Assembly: GCA_028873815.1 (NCBI GenBank)
Contig: JAPPNN010000061.1
Span: 1-32,694 of the forward strand
From: Gemmatimonadota bacterium
GTDB taxonomy: Bacteria > Gemmatimonadota > Gemmatimonadetes > Longimicrobiales > Gaopeijiaceae
Reading direction: 5' to 3'
Length of the DNA stretch: 32,694 nucleotides
The notes below the pieces were generated by a model, which saw only the letters and a program-made list of their open reading frames with translations, had not been told where the DNA came from and searched no databases. The translations under genes were made by a program, and so were the position numbers. Shown here one piece after another: positions 23,871-32,209 of this stretch; within the stretch, counting starts at the first letter, position 1, and each line of letters starts with the position of its first letter.

Positions 23871-24479
23871 ATGACCCTCGACGGCAGTGCGTATCACCAC
23901 GGAGACCTGCGGGCGGCACTTCTCACAGAGGCCGCTGCGATGATCGACGAGGAAGGGACCTCGAGCGTGACGATGCGCGCGATCGGGCGGCGCCTGGGCG
24001 TGTCGCGGTCCGCACCCTATCGCCACTTCGCAGACAAGTCCGCGCTTTTGGTGGCGGTCGCTGCCGCGGGCTTCGACCGCCTTCGAGACCGACTGGAGGC
24101 GGTAGGCGCGGGGGACCCTGGCGCAGGGATCGAGCGGCTCCGGCAGATCGGTGAGGAGTATGTGCGGTTCGCGCTCGAGAACCCGGGGCACTATCGCCTG
24201 ATGTACGGAAAGGAAGCGATCACTCGGAAGGACCAACCCGAACTCCGCGAGGCCGCGAACGCGTTGTTCGACGAACTCGTGCGCATCTTCCGGACACACC
24301 AGCAGAGCGGGTCGATCAAGCGACAGGATCCCCAGGTGCAGGCCTACGTGGCATGGGGCGCCGTACACGGTGTGGCGTCGCTGCTGCTCGAGGAACAGAT
24401 CCTCACTGCCGTCGATGCCGACGGACTGATCCGGCAGACCACCGCAACACTCCTCGACGGAGTGCGCGCCGGACGCTAG
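23871..24479 (+). CDS. TetR/AcrR-family transcriptional regulator
   Basis: A 202-residue repressor-type regulator. The DNA-binding domain is clear: YHHGDLRAALLTEAAAMIDEEG, then a helix-turn-helix at about 34-55 (VTMRAIGRRLGVSRSAPYRHFADK). The C-terminal ligand/dimer domain (about 70-200) looks like the WHG/TetR_C type (VRFALENPGHYRLMYG). The frame is open upstream to 23775, and an ATG at 23811 is possible, but that part contains the 17-bp operator; ATG 23871, ten residues before the HGDLR motif, is preferred. No clear ribosome-binding site precedes either. It probably controls itself and the divergent DUF5671 unit. The inducing ligand is unknown. Confidence 0.88.
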   Translation: MTLDGSAYHHGDLRAALLTEAAAMIDEEGTSSVTMRAIGRRLGVSRSAPYRHFADKSALLVAVAAAGFDRLRDRLEAVGAGDPGAGIERLRQIGEEYVRFALENPGHYRLMYGKEAITRKDQPELREAANALFDELVRIFRTHQQSGSIKRQDPQVQAYVAWGAVHGVASLLLEEQILTAVDADGLIRQTTATLLDGVRAGR

Positions 24480-24481
24480 GC

Positions 24482-24497
24482 GTTGACGGGCGTCAAC
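24482..24497. promoter_or_regulatory. Second GTTGAC/GTCAAC palindrome after the TetR gene
   Basis: GTTGACG-GG-CGTCAAC is a perfect inverted repeat two bases after the TetR stop. Its half-site GTTGAC/GTCAAC is the same as in the operator before the gene, with one base more between halves. It could be a second, auxiliary operator. A separate weak hairpin (GGACGG/CCGTCC, 24513-24533) follows and may end transcription from either side, although it lacks a T-run. Confidence 0.45.
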
Positions 24498-24540
24498 ATC
24501 GCTGTCGATGAGGGACGGAGGGTCAAGCCGTCCGAACCGG

Positions 24541-25302
24541 CTATCCCAGCCCCGGCAGCAGCACCTCACGTACCCACACATACCCGGGTTCCAATTCCAG
24601 CGCCCGCTCGAACGCCGTGCGCGCGGCTTCGGCCTGTCCCAGCGCAGCGTGCGTCTGACCGAGCCACGCGTACGCCTCGGCGTGACCCCAGGCGGGCAGC
24701 GGGGGCTCCGGAGCATCGTCGGCGAACAGCTCGATCGCAGCGCGGAAGTGCTCCAGCGCAGTATCGTGACCACCTCCGAACGCCCTCGGCGTGTGGAAGG
24801 CCGAGATTCCCTCCAGCAGTCTTACGCGAGGATTGGGCGGCCCCAGGGCCTTTGCACGATCCATCGCGGCACCCGATCGCATCCCCAGGGTCATCGCGGA
24901 GACAGGTCCATCGATCCGCATGCCGATCGCCGAGGCCAGCAAGGCGTAGGACTCCGTGATCGGCTGGATTTCGACCGATCTCTCGAGAAATGACTCGGCC
25001 TCCTCGAGCAACGCGTGCGACGCGTCCGTGTCGGTCTCCATGCCTCGTGACGCGAGGCAGTAGAGCGCGTAGCCGGCGTAGTGGTTGAGCAGTGCGTCCT
25101 CGGGAAAGGCGGTTACGGCGCGCCGCGACAGGATCACCATTTGCCTCAAGGCATCGGCGTCGCCCGCGATCTTCGCCTCCTCAACCTCTGTGCGCAGGCG
25201 CTCGGCGAGTTCGCCGGGATCCAGAGTCTGAGCGGTCAGGCCCTGGCCCGGGAGCCAGGAGGCAAGCAGAAGAGCGCAGGCAAGCTTGTATGGAAAAGAC
25301 AC
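24541..25302 (-). CDS. Exported TPR-repeat protein
   Basis: A 253-residue periplasmic protein. A signal peptide ends near GLTAQT. The rest is helical with TPR-type repeats, clearest at the C-terminus (AEAYAWLGQTHAALGQAEAARTAFERALELEPGY) and around ALLNHYAGYALYCLASRG and EESFLERSVEIQP-like segments. TPRs bind other proteins; the partner is unknown. It lies 19 bases after the TonB-dependent receptor gene and is the last gene of a four-gene unit, so it may assist the receptor. Start 25302 fits the signal peptide. Confidence 0.8.
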   Translation of the reverse strand: MSFPYKLACALLLASWLPGQGLTAQTLDPGELAERLRTEVEEAKIAGDADALRQMVILSRRAVTAFPEDALLNHYAGYALYCLASRGMETDTDASHALLEEAESFLERSVEIQPITESYALLASAIGMRIDGPVSAMTLGMRSGAAMDRAKALGPPNPRVRLLEGISAFHTPRAFGGGHDTALEHFRAAIELFADDAPEPPLPAWGHAEAYAWLGQTHAALGQAEAARTAFERALELEPGYVWVREVLLPGLG

Positions 25303-25321
25303 GATGTTCTCCTCGTTCGAG

Positions 25322-27520
25322 TCAGAGGGGCAGGGTCGTCGTGACCCCGAAGTAGATGCTGCGGGGGAACGGGGTCTTGAGGGGAATGCGTTCCGAGTAG
25401 TCGCGGTTGTAGCGAAACTGCAGGACGTTTGAGCGATCCAGCGAATTCATCATGGAGACGAAGAAAACCGTGATGTTGTCGCGCCAGAAGCTCTGCAGCA
25501 CGCTCGCCGACAGATCGACCCTTGCATAGGCGGGGAGCCGCTCGGACATGGGCACGCCATGCACGGGTTGCCACAAACCGCGAGTCTCATCGAACGCCGC
25601 GCCTGTGATGGGCGTGAAGGGCACGCCGGTGGCGGCTCGGTAGGCCACGCCCAGATCCAGCCACTCCCCGAAACCCCGGTTGAGAACCAGGTTGAGGGTG
25701 TGGGTGGCGTCAAAGGCCGACGGGGCCAGGCGCCCGGTGTCGGGGTCGGTTCGCTCGGACCGGATGAAGCTGTAGGCGACTCGGCCGTCGAGACCCAGGA
25801 GTCCCAGTTCGTCCTTGACGAAGACGTCCAGTCCCCTGGCGGTCCCGGTTCCGCCTCCGCGCGTGACCCCGTCCCGCGTCCGCGCGGCCAGCGACGCGTA
25901 GTGCTTGGCGTACGCCTCGATGCGCACCAGGCGGGTACCGGCATCCCAGGTGGCGCCTCCAATCCAGTGCTGGGCGGACATGGCCGGCAGGGAAGGATCT
26001 CCCAGCGTTGGCTCGAAGAGCAGGGGATCGGGAACCTGGTGGAAGACACCCCATGCAGCGGTCAAGGTCAGCATCCCGGTTGGCCGCCATGTAGCCGACA
26101 AGCGGGGGTCCAGGATTGTGCGGCCGGTGAAAGTCGACCGATCAGCGCGCAGGCCGAGCAGCAGCCGCAGCACATTCGAGGGTCGCAGCTCGACCTGGCC
26201 GAAACCACCGAGGCGAGCCCCCGACTCGCGGCTGGCAAAGACGGTCGTCGAGGCGTCTGGCGCGTTGTCATACGACGCCGTCGGAACCGATCCGGCGAGG
26301 TCCGCCTCCCGGTGCTCCACTTCGGCCCCGAGCGCCACCGCAAGGCCGGGCCGCACCGGGACCTCGATCCTGGCGCGAGCCTGGGTCAGCCGGTCGTCAC
26401 GCTCAAGGCGGTACGCGCCGAAATCCTCGTCCTTGCGGGATCCGCTGGTCGCCAGTCCCCACTTCAGTCCCACCCCGCCGAAGGCGTCGAGACCCGAGAC
26501 CGCGAGCAGATCCGCCCGTCCGTCGGAGCGGTAGACGCCGGAATGAGACGGATCGTCTATCCGGACGCCGACCTCATCGGTTTGCACGAGCACGAAGGCC
26601 TTCAGGCTGGCTCCGGGCCGGTACACCCACTCGCCACCGCCACTCAGGTCGTTGCCCTTGGGCACTACGTCGAACTCGTCTCTCCGGCCATTGAGTCGCA
26701 TGAGCAGGTCGGTGTCGGTGCGTGTGCCGGTCAAGCGAAAACCCACGGACTCGGACAGATCGACGGAGAGCCCGCCCGAGAGGCCACCGATGGCCGCGCT
26801 AACGCCGAGTTCGCTCGCAGCTGGCTTGTCCACGCTCTGAAGGTCGGCGATGGCCGAGAGGGCGTCGCCATGCTCGGCGCCGAAGCCGCCCGCCGAGAAC
26901 TGGATCCCGCGCAGTTGGAAGGGATCGAAGCGGCCGAACGAGATGGTGCGGTCGGTGTCGAGGCGGAAAGGAGAGATCACCGTCGCTCCGTCGAGCAGCA
27001 CCCTCGTCTCGGAGATGTCGCCGCCGCGAACGAACAGCCCCGCTCCCTCGCCGACGCTCTGGATTCCCGGGAAGGTCTGGATGGCCCGGAAGGGATCGGC
27101 GGCCGCGCCCGGTGTCCTCACGACCTCGAGGTCGCTGAGCGTCACGTCGGGCAGGTTGCCAAGCCGGAAAGTGCCGGCTTCCACCGTGATCGGCTCCAGA
27201 GCGATCGGGGCAAGCTGCATCACGATGGCAAGCGCGCCTTCGAGCGGAAGATCGACCGGTCGGCGGACTTCGAGGTAGCCGGCCTTCTGAACGACAAGCG
27301 TCGCGGAACCGGTCCTGCGGGTATCGAATCGGAACCCGCCCACGTCGTCCGTGAGCGATCCTTCCAGCGTCTCAAGCAGAAACGCGTCGGCTCCCGCCAG
27401 CGGGTGCCCGGCAGGGTCTCGCACGGTGCCGGATACCACGGAAGACTCCTGGGCAGCCAGCGTGATCGGCGTGAGAAACATCGTTGTGACACACCACCGT
27501 GACCGCCGCAACGCGAGCAC
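25322..27520 (-). CDS. TonB-dependent receptor with carboxypeptidase-regulatory-like domain
   Basis: A 732-residue outer-membrane receptor. After a short signal sequence (ending near TLAAQ) comes a carboxypeptidase-regulatory-like domain (about 27-110; VSGTVRDPAGHPLAGADAFL). A plug follows (about 115-240; PGIQSVGEGAGLFVRGGDISETRVLLDGATVI), then a barrel of alternating strands to the C-terminus (DNITVFFVSMMNSLDRSN, YFGVTTTLPL). Such receptors take up metal chelates, vitamins, sugars or peptides using TonB energy. The substrate is not readable here. The barrel is on the short side for this family, and no obvious TonB box is visible. It starts 2 bases after the winged-helix regulator's stop and is followed by the TPR gene, so the unit is probably under that regulator. 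Confidence 0.88.
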   Translation of the reverse strand: MLALRRSRWCVTTMFLTPITLAAQESSVVSGTVRDPAGHPLAGADAFLLETLEGSLTDDVGGFRFDTRRTGSATLVVQKAGYLEVRRPVDLPLEGALAIVMQLAPIALEPITVEAGTFRLGNLPDVTLSDLEVVRTPGAAADPFRAIQTFPGIQSVGEGAGLFVRGGDISETRVLLDGATVISPFRLDTDRTISFGRFDPFQLRGIQFSAGGFGAEHGDALSAIADLQSVDKPAASELGVSAAIGGLSGGLSVDLSESVGFRLTGTRTDTDLLMRLNGRRDEFDVVPKGNDLSGGGEWVYRPGASLKAFVLVQTDEVGVRIDDPSHSGVYRSDGRADLLAVSGLDAFGGVGLKWGLATSGSRKDEDFGAYRLERDDRLTQARARIEVPVRPGLAVALGAEVEHREADLAGSVPTASYDNAPDASTTVFASRESGARLGGFGQVELRPSNVLRLLLGLRADRSTFTGRTILDPRLSATWRPTGMLTLTAAWGVFHQVPDPLLFEPTLGDPSLPAMSAQHWIGGATWDAGTRLVRIEAYAKHYASLAARTRDGVTRGGGTGTARGLDVFVKDELGLLGLDGRVAYSFIRSERTDPDTGRLAPSAFDATHTLNLVLNRGFGEWLDLGVAYRAATGVPFTPITGAAFDETRGLWQPVHGVPMSERLPAYARVDLSASVLQSFWRDNITVFFVSMMNSLDRSNVLQFRYNRDYSERIPLKTPFPRSIYFGVTTTLPL

Positions 27521-27522
27521 GC

Positions 27523-27852
27523 CTACCCTGCCGCACTCCGTGGTAACTCGGACGGCGTGGCGCGCAGCACTTGCTCCACACTGTCGACGTACCTTCGAAA
27601 TGCCTCTCGTCCGGTTTCGGTCACCCGGTAGCGGGTCAAGGACTTCCGGTCCACGAAGTGCTTGGTGACATGCAGGTATCCGGCCTCTTCAAGTCTGCGA
27701 AGATGGGCGCCCAGGTTGCCGTCGGTGGCCTTGACCTGTTCGCGCAGATACGTGAACTCGGCGTCGTCGACGCTGACGAGGATGGCCAGTACCGAAAGCC
27801 GGATTCTGGAGTGCACGAGCGGGTCGAACTGGCGGTAGTCGTAGTTCGTCAT
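27523..27852 (-). CDS. Winged-helix transcriptional regulator (PF13601-like)
   Basis: A 109-residue DNA-binding protein. The segment FDPLVHSRIRLSVLAIL, the recognition region TYLREQVKATDGNLGAHLRRLEEAGYL (about 34-60), and the wing HVTKHFVDRKSLTRYRVTETGREAF are typical of the small MarR/ArsR-like winged-helix family PF13601. ATG 27852 overlaps the TGA of the preceding membrane-protein gene (ATGA), and its stop is 2 bases before the TonB receptor start. The inverted repeat TACTCT-7-AGAGTA before the first gene is its likely operator, so it should control the whole unit. The frame is open far upstream, but that part overlaps the membrane-protein gene. Confidence 0.88.
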   Translation of the reverse strand: MTNYDYRQFDPLVHSRIRLSVLAILVSVDDAEFTYLREQVKATDGNLGAHLRRLEEAGYLHVTKHFVDRKSLTRYRVTETGREAFRRYVDSVEQVLRATPSELPRSAAG

Positions 27853-28466
27853 GAGACCGCATGGAGTCGGGGGGATGGACGGCGACGGGCTCGAAGCACC
27901 AGCCCGGGAACGAGCATGAACAGAATCGGCGCAAACACGAACACGAGGTTCGATCCAAGAGAGGGACGGACCAGCAACGCGCCGCCCAGGATCCACCACG
28001 CGCCCGCAAGCGCCCAGTATGCGATCCGGTTGAACAGCGGAGCCGATGCGAAGAACGCGCACCCGATAATGACGCTCTTGGCGCCCGACGTGACCGGAGA
28101 CGGTATTGACCCGGTGCCTGCTCCGAGGAAGCCCACCAGCGACAGCGAAAGCCCGCATCCGACCCAGATCGCAGCCAAAACCCGATTCACGAGCGAGTTG
28201 ACCGGCGCGCTCCTTCTCGAGCGGAGTGCGAGCAGCCAGGAGCCCGTAAAGCCGATGCCGACCGCCACGGCCCAGATAGCCGTGATGGAAACGTAGAAGG
28301 CACCTTGATGCACCAGGTATGCCAGACCTGCGGCCGCGGCCTGGAGGAACCCCCATAGAATCAGGTGTCCGCTGTGGTCGACCTCGGCCGCCCGCGCGCC
28401 TTCCATCAGGCGGCGGATGAAGGCCAGGTCGTCTTCGGGATTCGGCTGTGGCGCCGTTTGGATCAT
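27849..28466 (-). CDS. Multi-pass membrane protein coupled to winged-helix regulator
   Basis: A 205-residue membrane protein. It starts MIQTAPQPNPEDDLAFIRRLME, an acidic helical head seen in proteins paired with PF13601-type regulators. About six hydrophobic helices follow (for example GHLILWGFLQAAAAGLAYL, ITAIWAVAVGIGFTGSWLLA, LVFVFAPILFMLVPGLVL) and a basic tail. It may sense a membrane signal and act through the regulator, whose start overlaps its stop (ATGA); that is inference. Start 28466 is chosen over the longer frame because the operator palindrome lies upstream of it. Confidence 0.75.
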   Translation of the reverse strand: MIQTAPQPNPEDDLAFIRRLMEGARAAEVDHSGHLILWGFLQAAAAGLAYLVHQGAFYVSITAIWAVAVGIGFTGSWLLALRSRRSAPVNSLVNRVLAAIWVGCGLSLSLVGFLGAGTGSIPSPVTSGAKSVIIGCAFFASAPLFNRIAYWALAGAWWILGGALLVRPSLGSNLVFVFAPILFMLVPGLVLRARRRPSPRLHAVS

Positions 28467-28502
28467 GCTCGGCCTCGCGTCGGATTGACTGCTGTCGTAG
28501 AG

Positions 28503-28521
28503 TACTCTTGAAAACAGAGTA
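28503..28521. promoter_or_regulatory. Operator-like inverted repeat before the TonB-receptor operon
   Basis: TACTCT-TGAAAAC-AGAGTA is an inverted repeat with 6-bp arms, 37 bases upstream of the first gene of the minus-strand unit. It overlaps the self-complementary AGAGTACTCT (28499-28508). The AT-rich centre and position fit an operator for the winged-helix regulator of the same unit. Confidence 0.6.
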
Positions 28522-28605
28522 ATGTGATCGACGCGGGGGGTCAACTAGCTTGGATGTCAGCGCCAGTCGGAAGGCGACGCGGGACTACGGGAAGAGGAAG
28601 TCATC

Positions 28606-29553
28606 GTGAAAGATCAGGGACTCTGCGGCTCGATCATCGAACGGATCGGCAACACGCCGCTGGTCGAACTCCGACGCGTCGTACCGGATGATTGCGCCAG
28701 AATCCTGTTGAAGGTCGAGTCCGAGAACCCGACCGGCAGCATGAAGGACCGCATGGCACTCGCCATGATCGAGGCGGCGGAAGAGGACCGTCGCCTCCAG
28801 CCCGGCGGCCACGTGATCGAGTATACGGGCGGCAGCACCGGCGTGTCGCTCGCGTTCATCTGCGCAGTGAACAGATACACCGCCAGCATCGTGACGTCGG
28901 ATGCCTTCAGCGTCGAGAAACGGAACCAGATGAAGGCATTCGGTGCGGAGCTCACGATCATCCCGAGTCCGGAAGGCAAGACGACGGAAGGGCTGACCCG
29001 TGCCATGATCGACGCGGCCCGGGAGATCGCGGCCGAGACGGGCGGCTTCTGGACCGACCAGTTGGCCAACCCGGATCAGATCGCGGCCTACCGGAAGATG
29101 GGTGACGAAATCCGGCGGCAGACGGATGGGCGGGTGGACGGGTTCGTGGCGATGACAGGGACGACGGCCTGCTTCCAGGGCAACGCCGAGGTGCTCCGCC
29201 GACACAATCCGGAGATTCACTGCATGGCCATTGAACCGGCCGAATCTCCGGTCCTGTCTGGAGGACCCAGTGGCGCCCACAAGATCGAGGGCACCGGAGC
29301 AGGCTTCGTCGTGCCCCTGTGGAGACCGGAAGCGGCGGACGAAATCGCCACCGTATCCACGGACGAAGCGATGGCGATGTGCCGCAGACTCGCGGCGGAG
29401 GAAGCCATCTTCGCGGGAACGTCGACGGGCGGGAATGTCGTGAAGGCTATCGAACTTGGGAGAAGGCTGGGGCCCAGCGCGACCGTGGTGACGATCATGT
29501 GCGATACCGGCTTGAAGTATCTCTCGACGGCCGTTTACGGAGAACGGGCGTAA
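28606..29553 (+). CDS. Cysteine-synthase-like PLP-dependent enzyme
   Basis: A 315-residue fold-type II PLP enzyme of the cysteine synthase / cystathionine beta-synthase family. Visible: IGNTPLVEL at the N-terminus, PLP lysine Lys47 in PTGSMKDRM, the substrate loop TGGSTG (74-79), and a phosphate-binding GTSTGGN near the end. The usual loop is TSGNTG; here Asn is replaced by Ser, a known variation in less-studied branches, so O-acetylserine may not be the true substrate. GTG 28606 is the start: GAGGAAG lies 5 bases upstream. The amine-oxidase gene starts 12 bases after its stop, so the two are likely one transcript. It is divergent from the TonB-receptor unit. Confidence 0.88.
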   Translation: MKDQGLCGSIIERIGNTPLVELRRVVPDDCARILLKVESENPTGSMKDRMALAMIEAAEEDRRLQPGGHVIEYTGGSTGVSLAFICAVNRYTASIVTSDAFSVEKRNQMKAFGAELTIIPSPEGKTTEGLTRAMIDAAREIAAETGGFWTDQLANPDQIAAYRKMGDEIRRQTDGRVDGFVAMTGTTACFQGNAEVLRRHNPEIHCMAIEPAESPVLSGGPSGAHKIEGTGAGFVVPLWRPEAADEIATVSTDEAMAMCRRLAAEEAIFAGTSTGGNVVKAIELGRRLGPSATVVTIMCDTGLKYLSTAVYGERA

Positions 29554-29565
29554 CGCTCTTACAGG

Positions 29566-31002
29566 ATGAGAACACAGCCAACGACCCACGACCCCGCCCC
29601 ACCCCCGCCCCCCAACCGTCGCACCTTCATCAAGGCGGGACTCGCTGCGGCGGGACTCGGCCCCGCCATCTCGGCGCTGCCAAGCTGTGGCGACGCCTCC
29701 GACCGGTCACCCCGCCGCCGCGCCGCGCCCCCACCCACGCGGACCGACGAAAGCGTCCTGGTGATCGGCGCCGGAATCGCCGGCCTGGCCGCCGCGCACG
29801 AGCTTCGCGCCAGCGGTTTCGCCGACGTTGTCGTCCTGGAGGCCCGCGACCGGATCGGAGGGCGCATCTGGACGCAACAACTCGGTGGCACGGTTCGCGT
29901 CGACCTCGGGGCCTCCTGGATACACGGCGTCCGCGGAAACCCGATCGCCGACATCGCCCGCCGAAGCGGCATCGAGACGCGCCCGACCGACTGGGACAAG
30001 GCGGTCCTGCACTTCCACGAACGCGGCGCGCCGACCTCCGACACCCTCGACCTGGACGGGTTCTGGACGCTTGCGGAAAGACGGCCTCGCGCCAGCCTTC
30101 GGTCCATCCTGGACGAGTATCTGGAAACGCACGCTCTCAGCGCCGCCGATCGGCGGTACCTCGAGCACGTGCTCAACACGACCGTGGAGCACGAGTACGG
30201 CGCCGACCTGGCCGATCTCTCGCTCGAAAGTGTCGACGGGGGCAGCGAGTACGGCGGCAGCGATGTCCTCTTCCCGGGCGGATACGGTCAGATCGTCGAG
30301 GCGCTGGCGGACGGTCTCGAGGTCAGGCTCCGCCAGGCCGTGACCGGGATCGACTACACCGGAGCGCCCGTCGTCGCGACCACAGCATCGGGCGCAACAT
30401 TCGAAGCCGACAGGGTCGTCGTCACGCTCCCCCTCGGCGTCCTCAAGAACGGGCTCGTGTCGTTCTCGCCGCCGCTCCCACCGGCCAAGCGCCAGGCGAT
30501 CGCCGACCTGCAGATGGGCGTGCTCAACAAGACGTGTCTGCTGTTCGAGGACGTCTTCTGGGAGCCGGGAGTCGAGGTCATCGGGTACGTGGGCGCAGAC
30601 AGGGGCCAATGGGCCGAGACCCTCAGCCTTGACCCCTCCACCGGCCAGCCGGTCCTGATGATGTTCAACGCCGCTGTATACGGCACCGAGATCGAACGCC
30701 TCGCCGACCGGGAGATCGTGGCCGAGGCCACCCGGGCGCTCGCGGACATGTACGGCACCGTACCGCAGCCGACGGACGCCCTCGTCACGCGCTGGGGCTC
30801 CGACCCGTGGACGCATGGATCCTATTCGTACGTGTCGGTTGGATCGTCGTTCGAGCGCTACGCGGCCCTGGGCCAGCCGATCGGCAACAGGGTGTTCTTC
30901 GCGGGCGAGGCAACGGATTCGGACCACCCGGCCACCGTTCACGGGGCGTTTCTTTCCGGCGTTCGAGCGGCGCGGGAGATTGCCCCGGTAGCGGTGGGTT
31001 GA
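29566..31002 (+). CDS. Flavin amine oxidase, Tat/lipoprotein-type export signal
   Basis: A 478-residue FAD enzyme of the monoamine/polyamine oxidase family, which oxidises amines to imines with oxygen and releases peroxide. The N-terminus has a twin-arginine signal (NRRTFIKAG, Arg18-Arg19) followed by a lipobox-like LPSC with Cys41, so it is probably exported folded and lipid-anchored. The FAD-binding motif is VIGAGIAGLAAAHEL (66-80), followed by LEARDRIGGRIWT and, at the C-terminus, FFAGEATDSDHPATVHGAFLSG. The family is complete. The substrate is unknown; a distant tyrosine-type decarboxylase in this window could make a monoamine, but no link is shown. It follows the cysteine-synthase-like gene by 12 bases. 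Confidence 0.9.
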   Translation: MRTQPTTHDPAPPPPPNRRTFIKAGLAAAGLGPAISALPSCGDASDRSPRRRAAPPPTRTDESVLVIGAGIAGLAAAHELRASGFADVVVLEARDRIGGRIWTQQLGGTVRVDLGASWIHGVRGNPIADIARRSGIETRPTDWDKAVLHFHERGAPTSDTLDLDGFWTLAERRPRASLRSILDEYLETHALSAADRRYLEHVLNTTVEHEYGADLADLSLESVDGGSEYGGSDVLFPGGYGQIVEALADGLEVRLRQAVTGIDYTGAPVVATTASGATFEADRVVVTLPLGVLKNGLVSFSPPLPPAKRQAIADLQMGVLNKTCLLFEDVFWEPGVEVIGYVGADRGQWAETLSLDPSTGQPVLMMFNAAVYGTEIERLADREIVAEATRALADMYGTVPQPTDALVTRWGSDPWTHGSYSYVSVGSSFERYAALGQPIGNRVFFAGEATDSDHPATVHGAFLSGVRAAREIAPVAVG

Positions 31003-31124
31003 AGCGCGGGGAAAGGGATCGGAGGGAGAGGGCGGCGTGTGCCTTGCGGCCGGCGTCTCGTGTAAGGGGTCAGCCAAGCTGAGGAGCCCGGCAGCGGGGG
31101 GAGGGTGGGGTTGGCTACTTAGGC

Positions 31125-31152
31125 GCTATCATTATGCGATCATTGTGATAGC
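31125..31152. repeat. 7-bp inverted repeat in AT-rich patch
   Basis: GCTATCA (31125-31131) and TGATAGC (31146-31152) form an inverted repeat with a 14-base centre, in a local AT-rich patch at the end of the HicB fragment. The string ATAGCATT near it also occurs in the hicB promoter at the right end. It may be a relic operator. Confidence 0.35.
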
Positions 31153-31206
31153 ATTCGTCGCTCGAATGGCCACGGCGCGGTGCGTCTCCGGCGGCACGCG
31201 CACCAG
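31132..31206 (-). pseudogene. HicB-family antitoxin fragment
   Basis: On the minus strand this stretch reads VRVPPETHRAVAIRA and then runs out of similarity to a TAA at 31134-31132. The first part matches the C-terminal DNA-binding segment of HicB proteins and is 42 of 47 bases identical to the hicB copy at 32270-32316, in the same orientation. Nothing of the N-terminal HicB domain is left upstream. It is a remnant, not a gene. Confidence 0.6.
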
Positions 31207-31236
31207 GGATTCGCCCCCACGCCGACAAGGAGACAC

Positions 31237-32175
31237 TTGAACGGCGGCAATGGAATTGAGACGCTGTCTCGGATTTCTCGGGACCAATCAATTTCCGATA
31301 CACCGTCTCGGATTTCATCCGGTCTCTCGCCACGAACCACTCCAAGTCTCGCAAAGCTCGCCGAGCGGTTCCCCCTCGGCTGGTCCCACTACGTCACCCT
31401 CCTGTCCGTAACCGACCCCGAGGCCCGCCGCTTCTACGAGATCGAGGCCGCCGAAAACGGCTGGAGCGTCCGGGAACTCAGGCGACAGCTGGACAGCTCC
31501 CTGTACCAGCGGCTCGCGCTTAGCCGCGACAAGCACGAGGTCCGCCGCCTGGCACGTGACGGTCTGGTTGTCGAGAAATCGTCGGACCTGATCAAGAATC
31601 CGGTGGTCCTTGAGTTCCTCGGCCTGGAGGAGAAGCCCGCCTACTCAGAGAGCGACCTGGAATCCGCGATCATCGACCGGCTGCAACAGTTCCTGTTGGA
31701 ACTGGGGAAGGGCTTCCTGTTCGAGGCGCGCCAGAAGCGATTCAGCTTCGATGACAGTCACTTCTTTGTCGACCTGGTGTTCTACAACCGTCTGCTGCGG
31801 TGCTACGTGCTGATCGATCTGAAGTCCGGAAAGCTGACCCATCAGGATCTTGGCCAGATGCAGATGTACGTGGACTACTTCGATCGGTACGTGAGGACCG
31901 ACGACGAACTGCCGACCGTAGGAATCCTCCTCTGCGACCAAAAGAACGACGCTGTGGTCGAGCTGACGCTCCCCGAAGACGCCAACATCTACGCGTCGAA
32001 GTACCAGCTCTATCTGCCGTCGAAACGCGAGCTGGCCGATCAACTCGCGTGGGTCCGCCGGGAGGTCGAGGGGCGCGAGGGGTTTCTGGAACGCGCGGAC
32101 GCTTTGGCGGCAACCACTTCCGGCATGAAGCAGACGGACAGCACCATCCTCATTCGGGAAGACCGCGGTCGGTGA
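31237..32175 (+). CDS. YhcG/DUF1016-type PDDEXK nuclease, N-terminal domain mostly missing
   Basis: A 312-residue protein. From about residue 40 (LAKLAERFPLGWSHYVTLLSV) it follows the YhcG family to the end: YEIEAAENGWSVRELRRQ, a PDDEXK nuclease core with Asp179 (FVDLVFYN) and Asp194-Leu-Lys196 (LIDLKSGK), then LTHQDLGQMQMYVDYFD and GILLCDQKND. Family members are usually about 340-380 residues with an N-terminal DUF1016_N domain. Here that part is replaced by ~38 residues with two similar Ser/Arg segments (ETLSRISRD, DTPSRISSG), so most of it has been deleted. TTG 31237 is chosen because AAGGAG lies 4 bases upstream; the frame is open to 31180, over the HicB relic. The nuclease core looks intact, but activity without the N-terminal domain is doubtful. 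Members occur in mobile and defence-rich DNA. Confidence 0.75.
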   Translation: MNGGNGIETLSRISRDQSISDTPSRISSGLSPRTTPSLAKLAERFPLGWSHYVTLLSVTDPEARRFYEIEAAENGWSVRELRRQLDSSLYQRLALSRDKHEVRRLARDGLVVEKSSDLIKNPVVLEFLGLEEKPAYSESDLESAIIDRLQQFLLELGKGFLFEARQKRFSFDDSHFFVDLVFYNRLLRCYVLIDLKSGKLTHQDLGQMQMYVDYFDRYVRTDDELPTVGILLCDQKNDAVVELTLPEDANIYASKYQLYLPSKRELADQLAWVRREVEGREGFLERADALAATTSGMKQTDSTILIREDRGR

Positions 32176-32209
32176 AGGTGACCGGGTCATCCGCTGTGCG
32201 AGCCGGTCG

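Noticed and set aside
25559..27502. 647-codon plus-strand frame opposite the TonB receptor
   Set aside because: No recognisable domain; antisense of a clear receptor gene.
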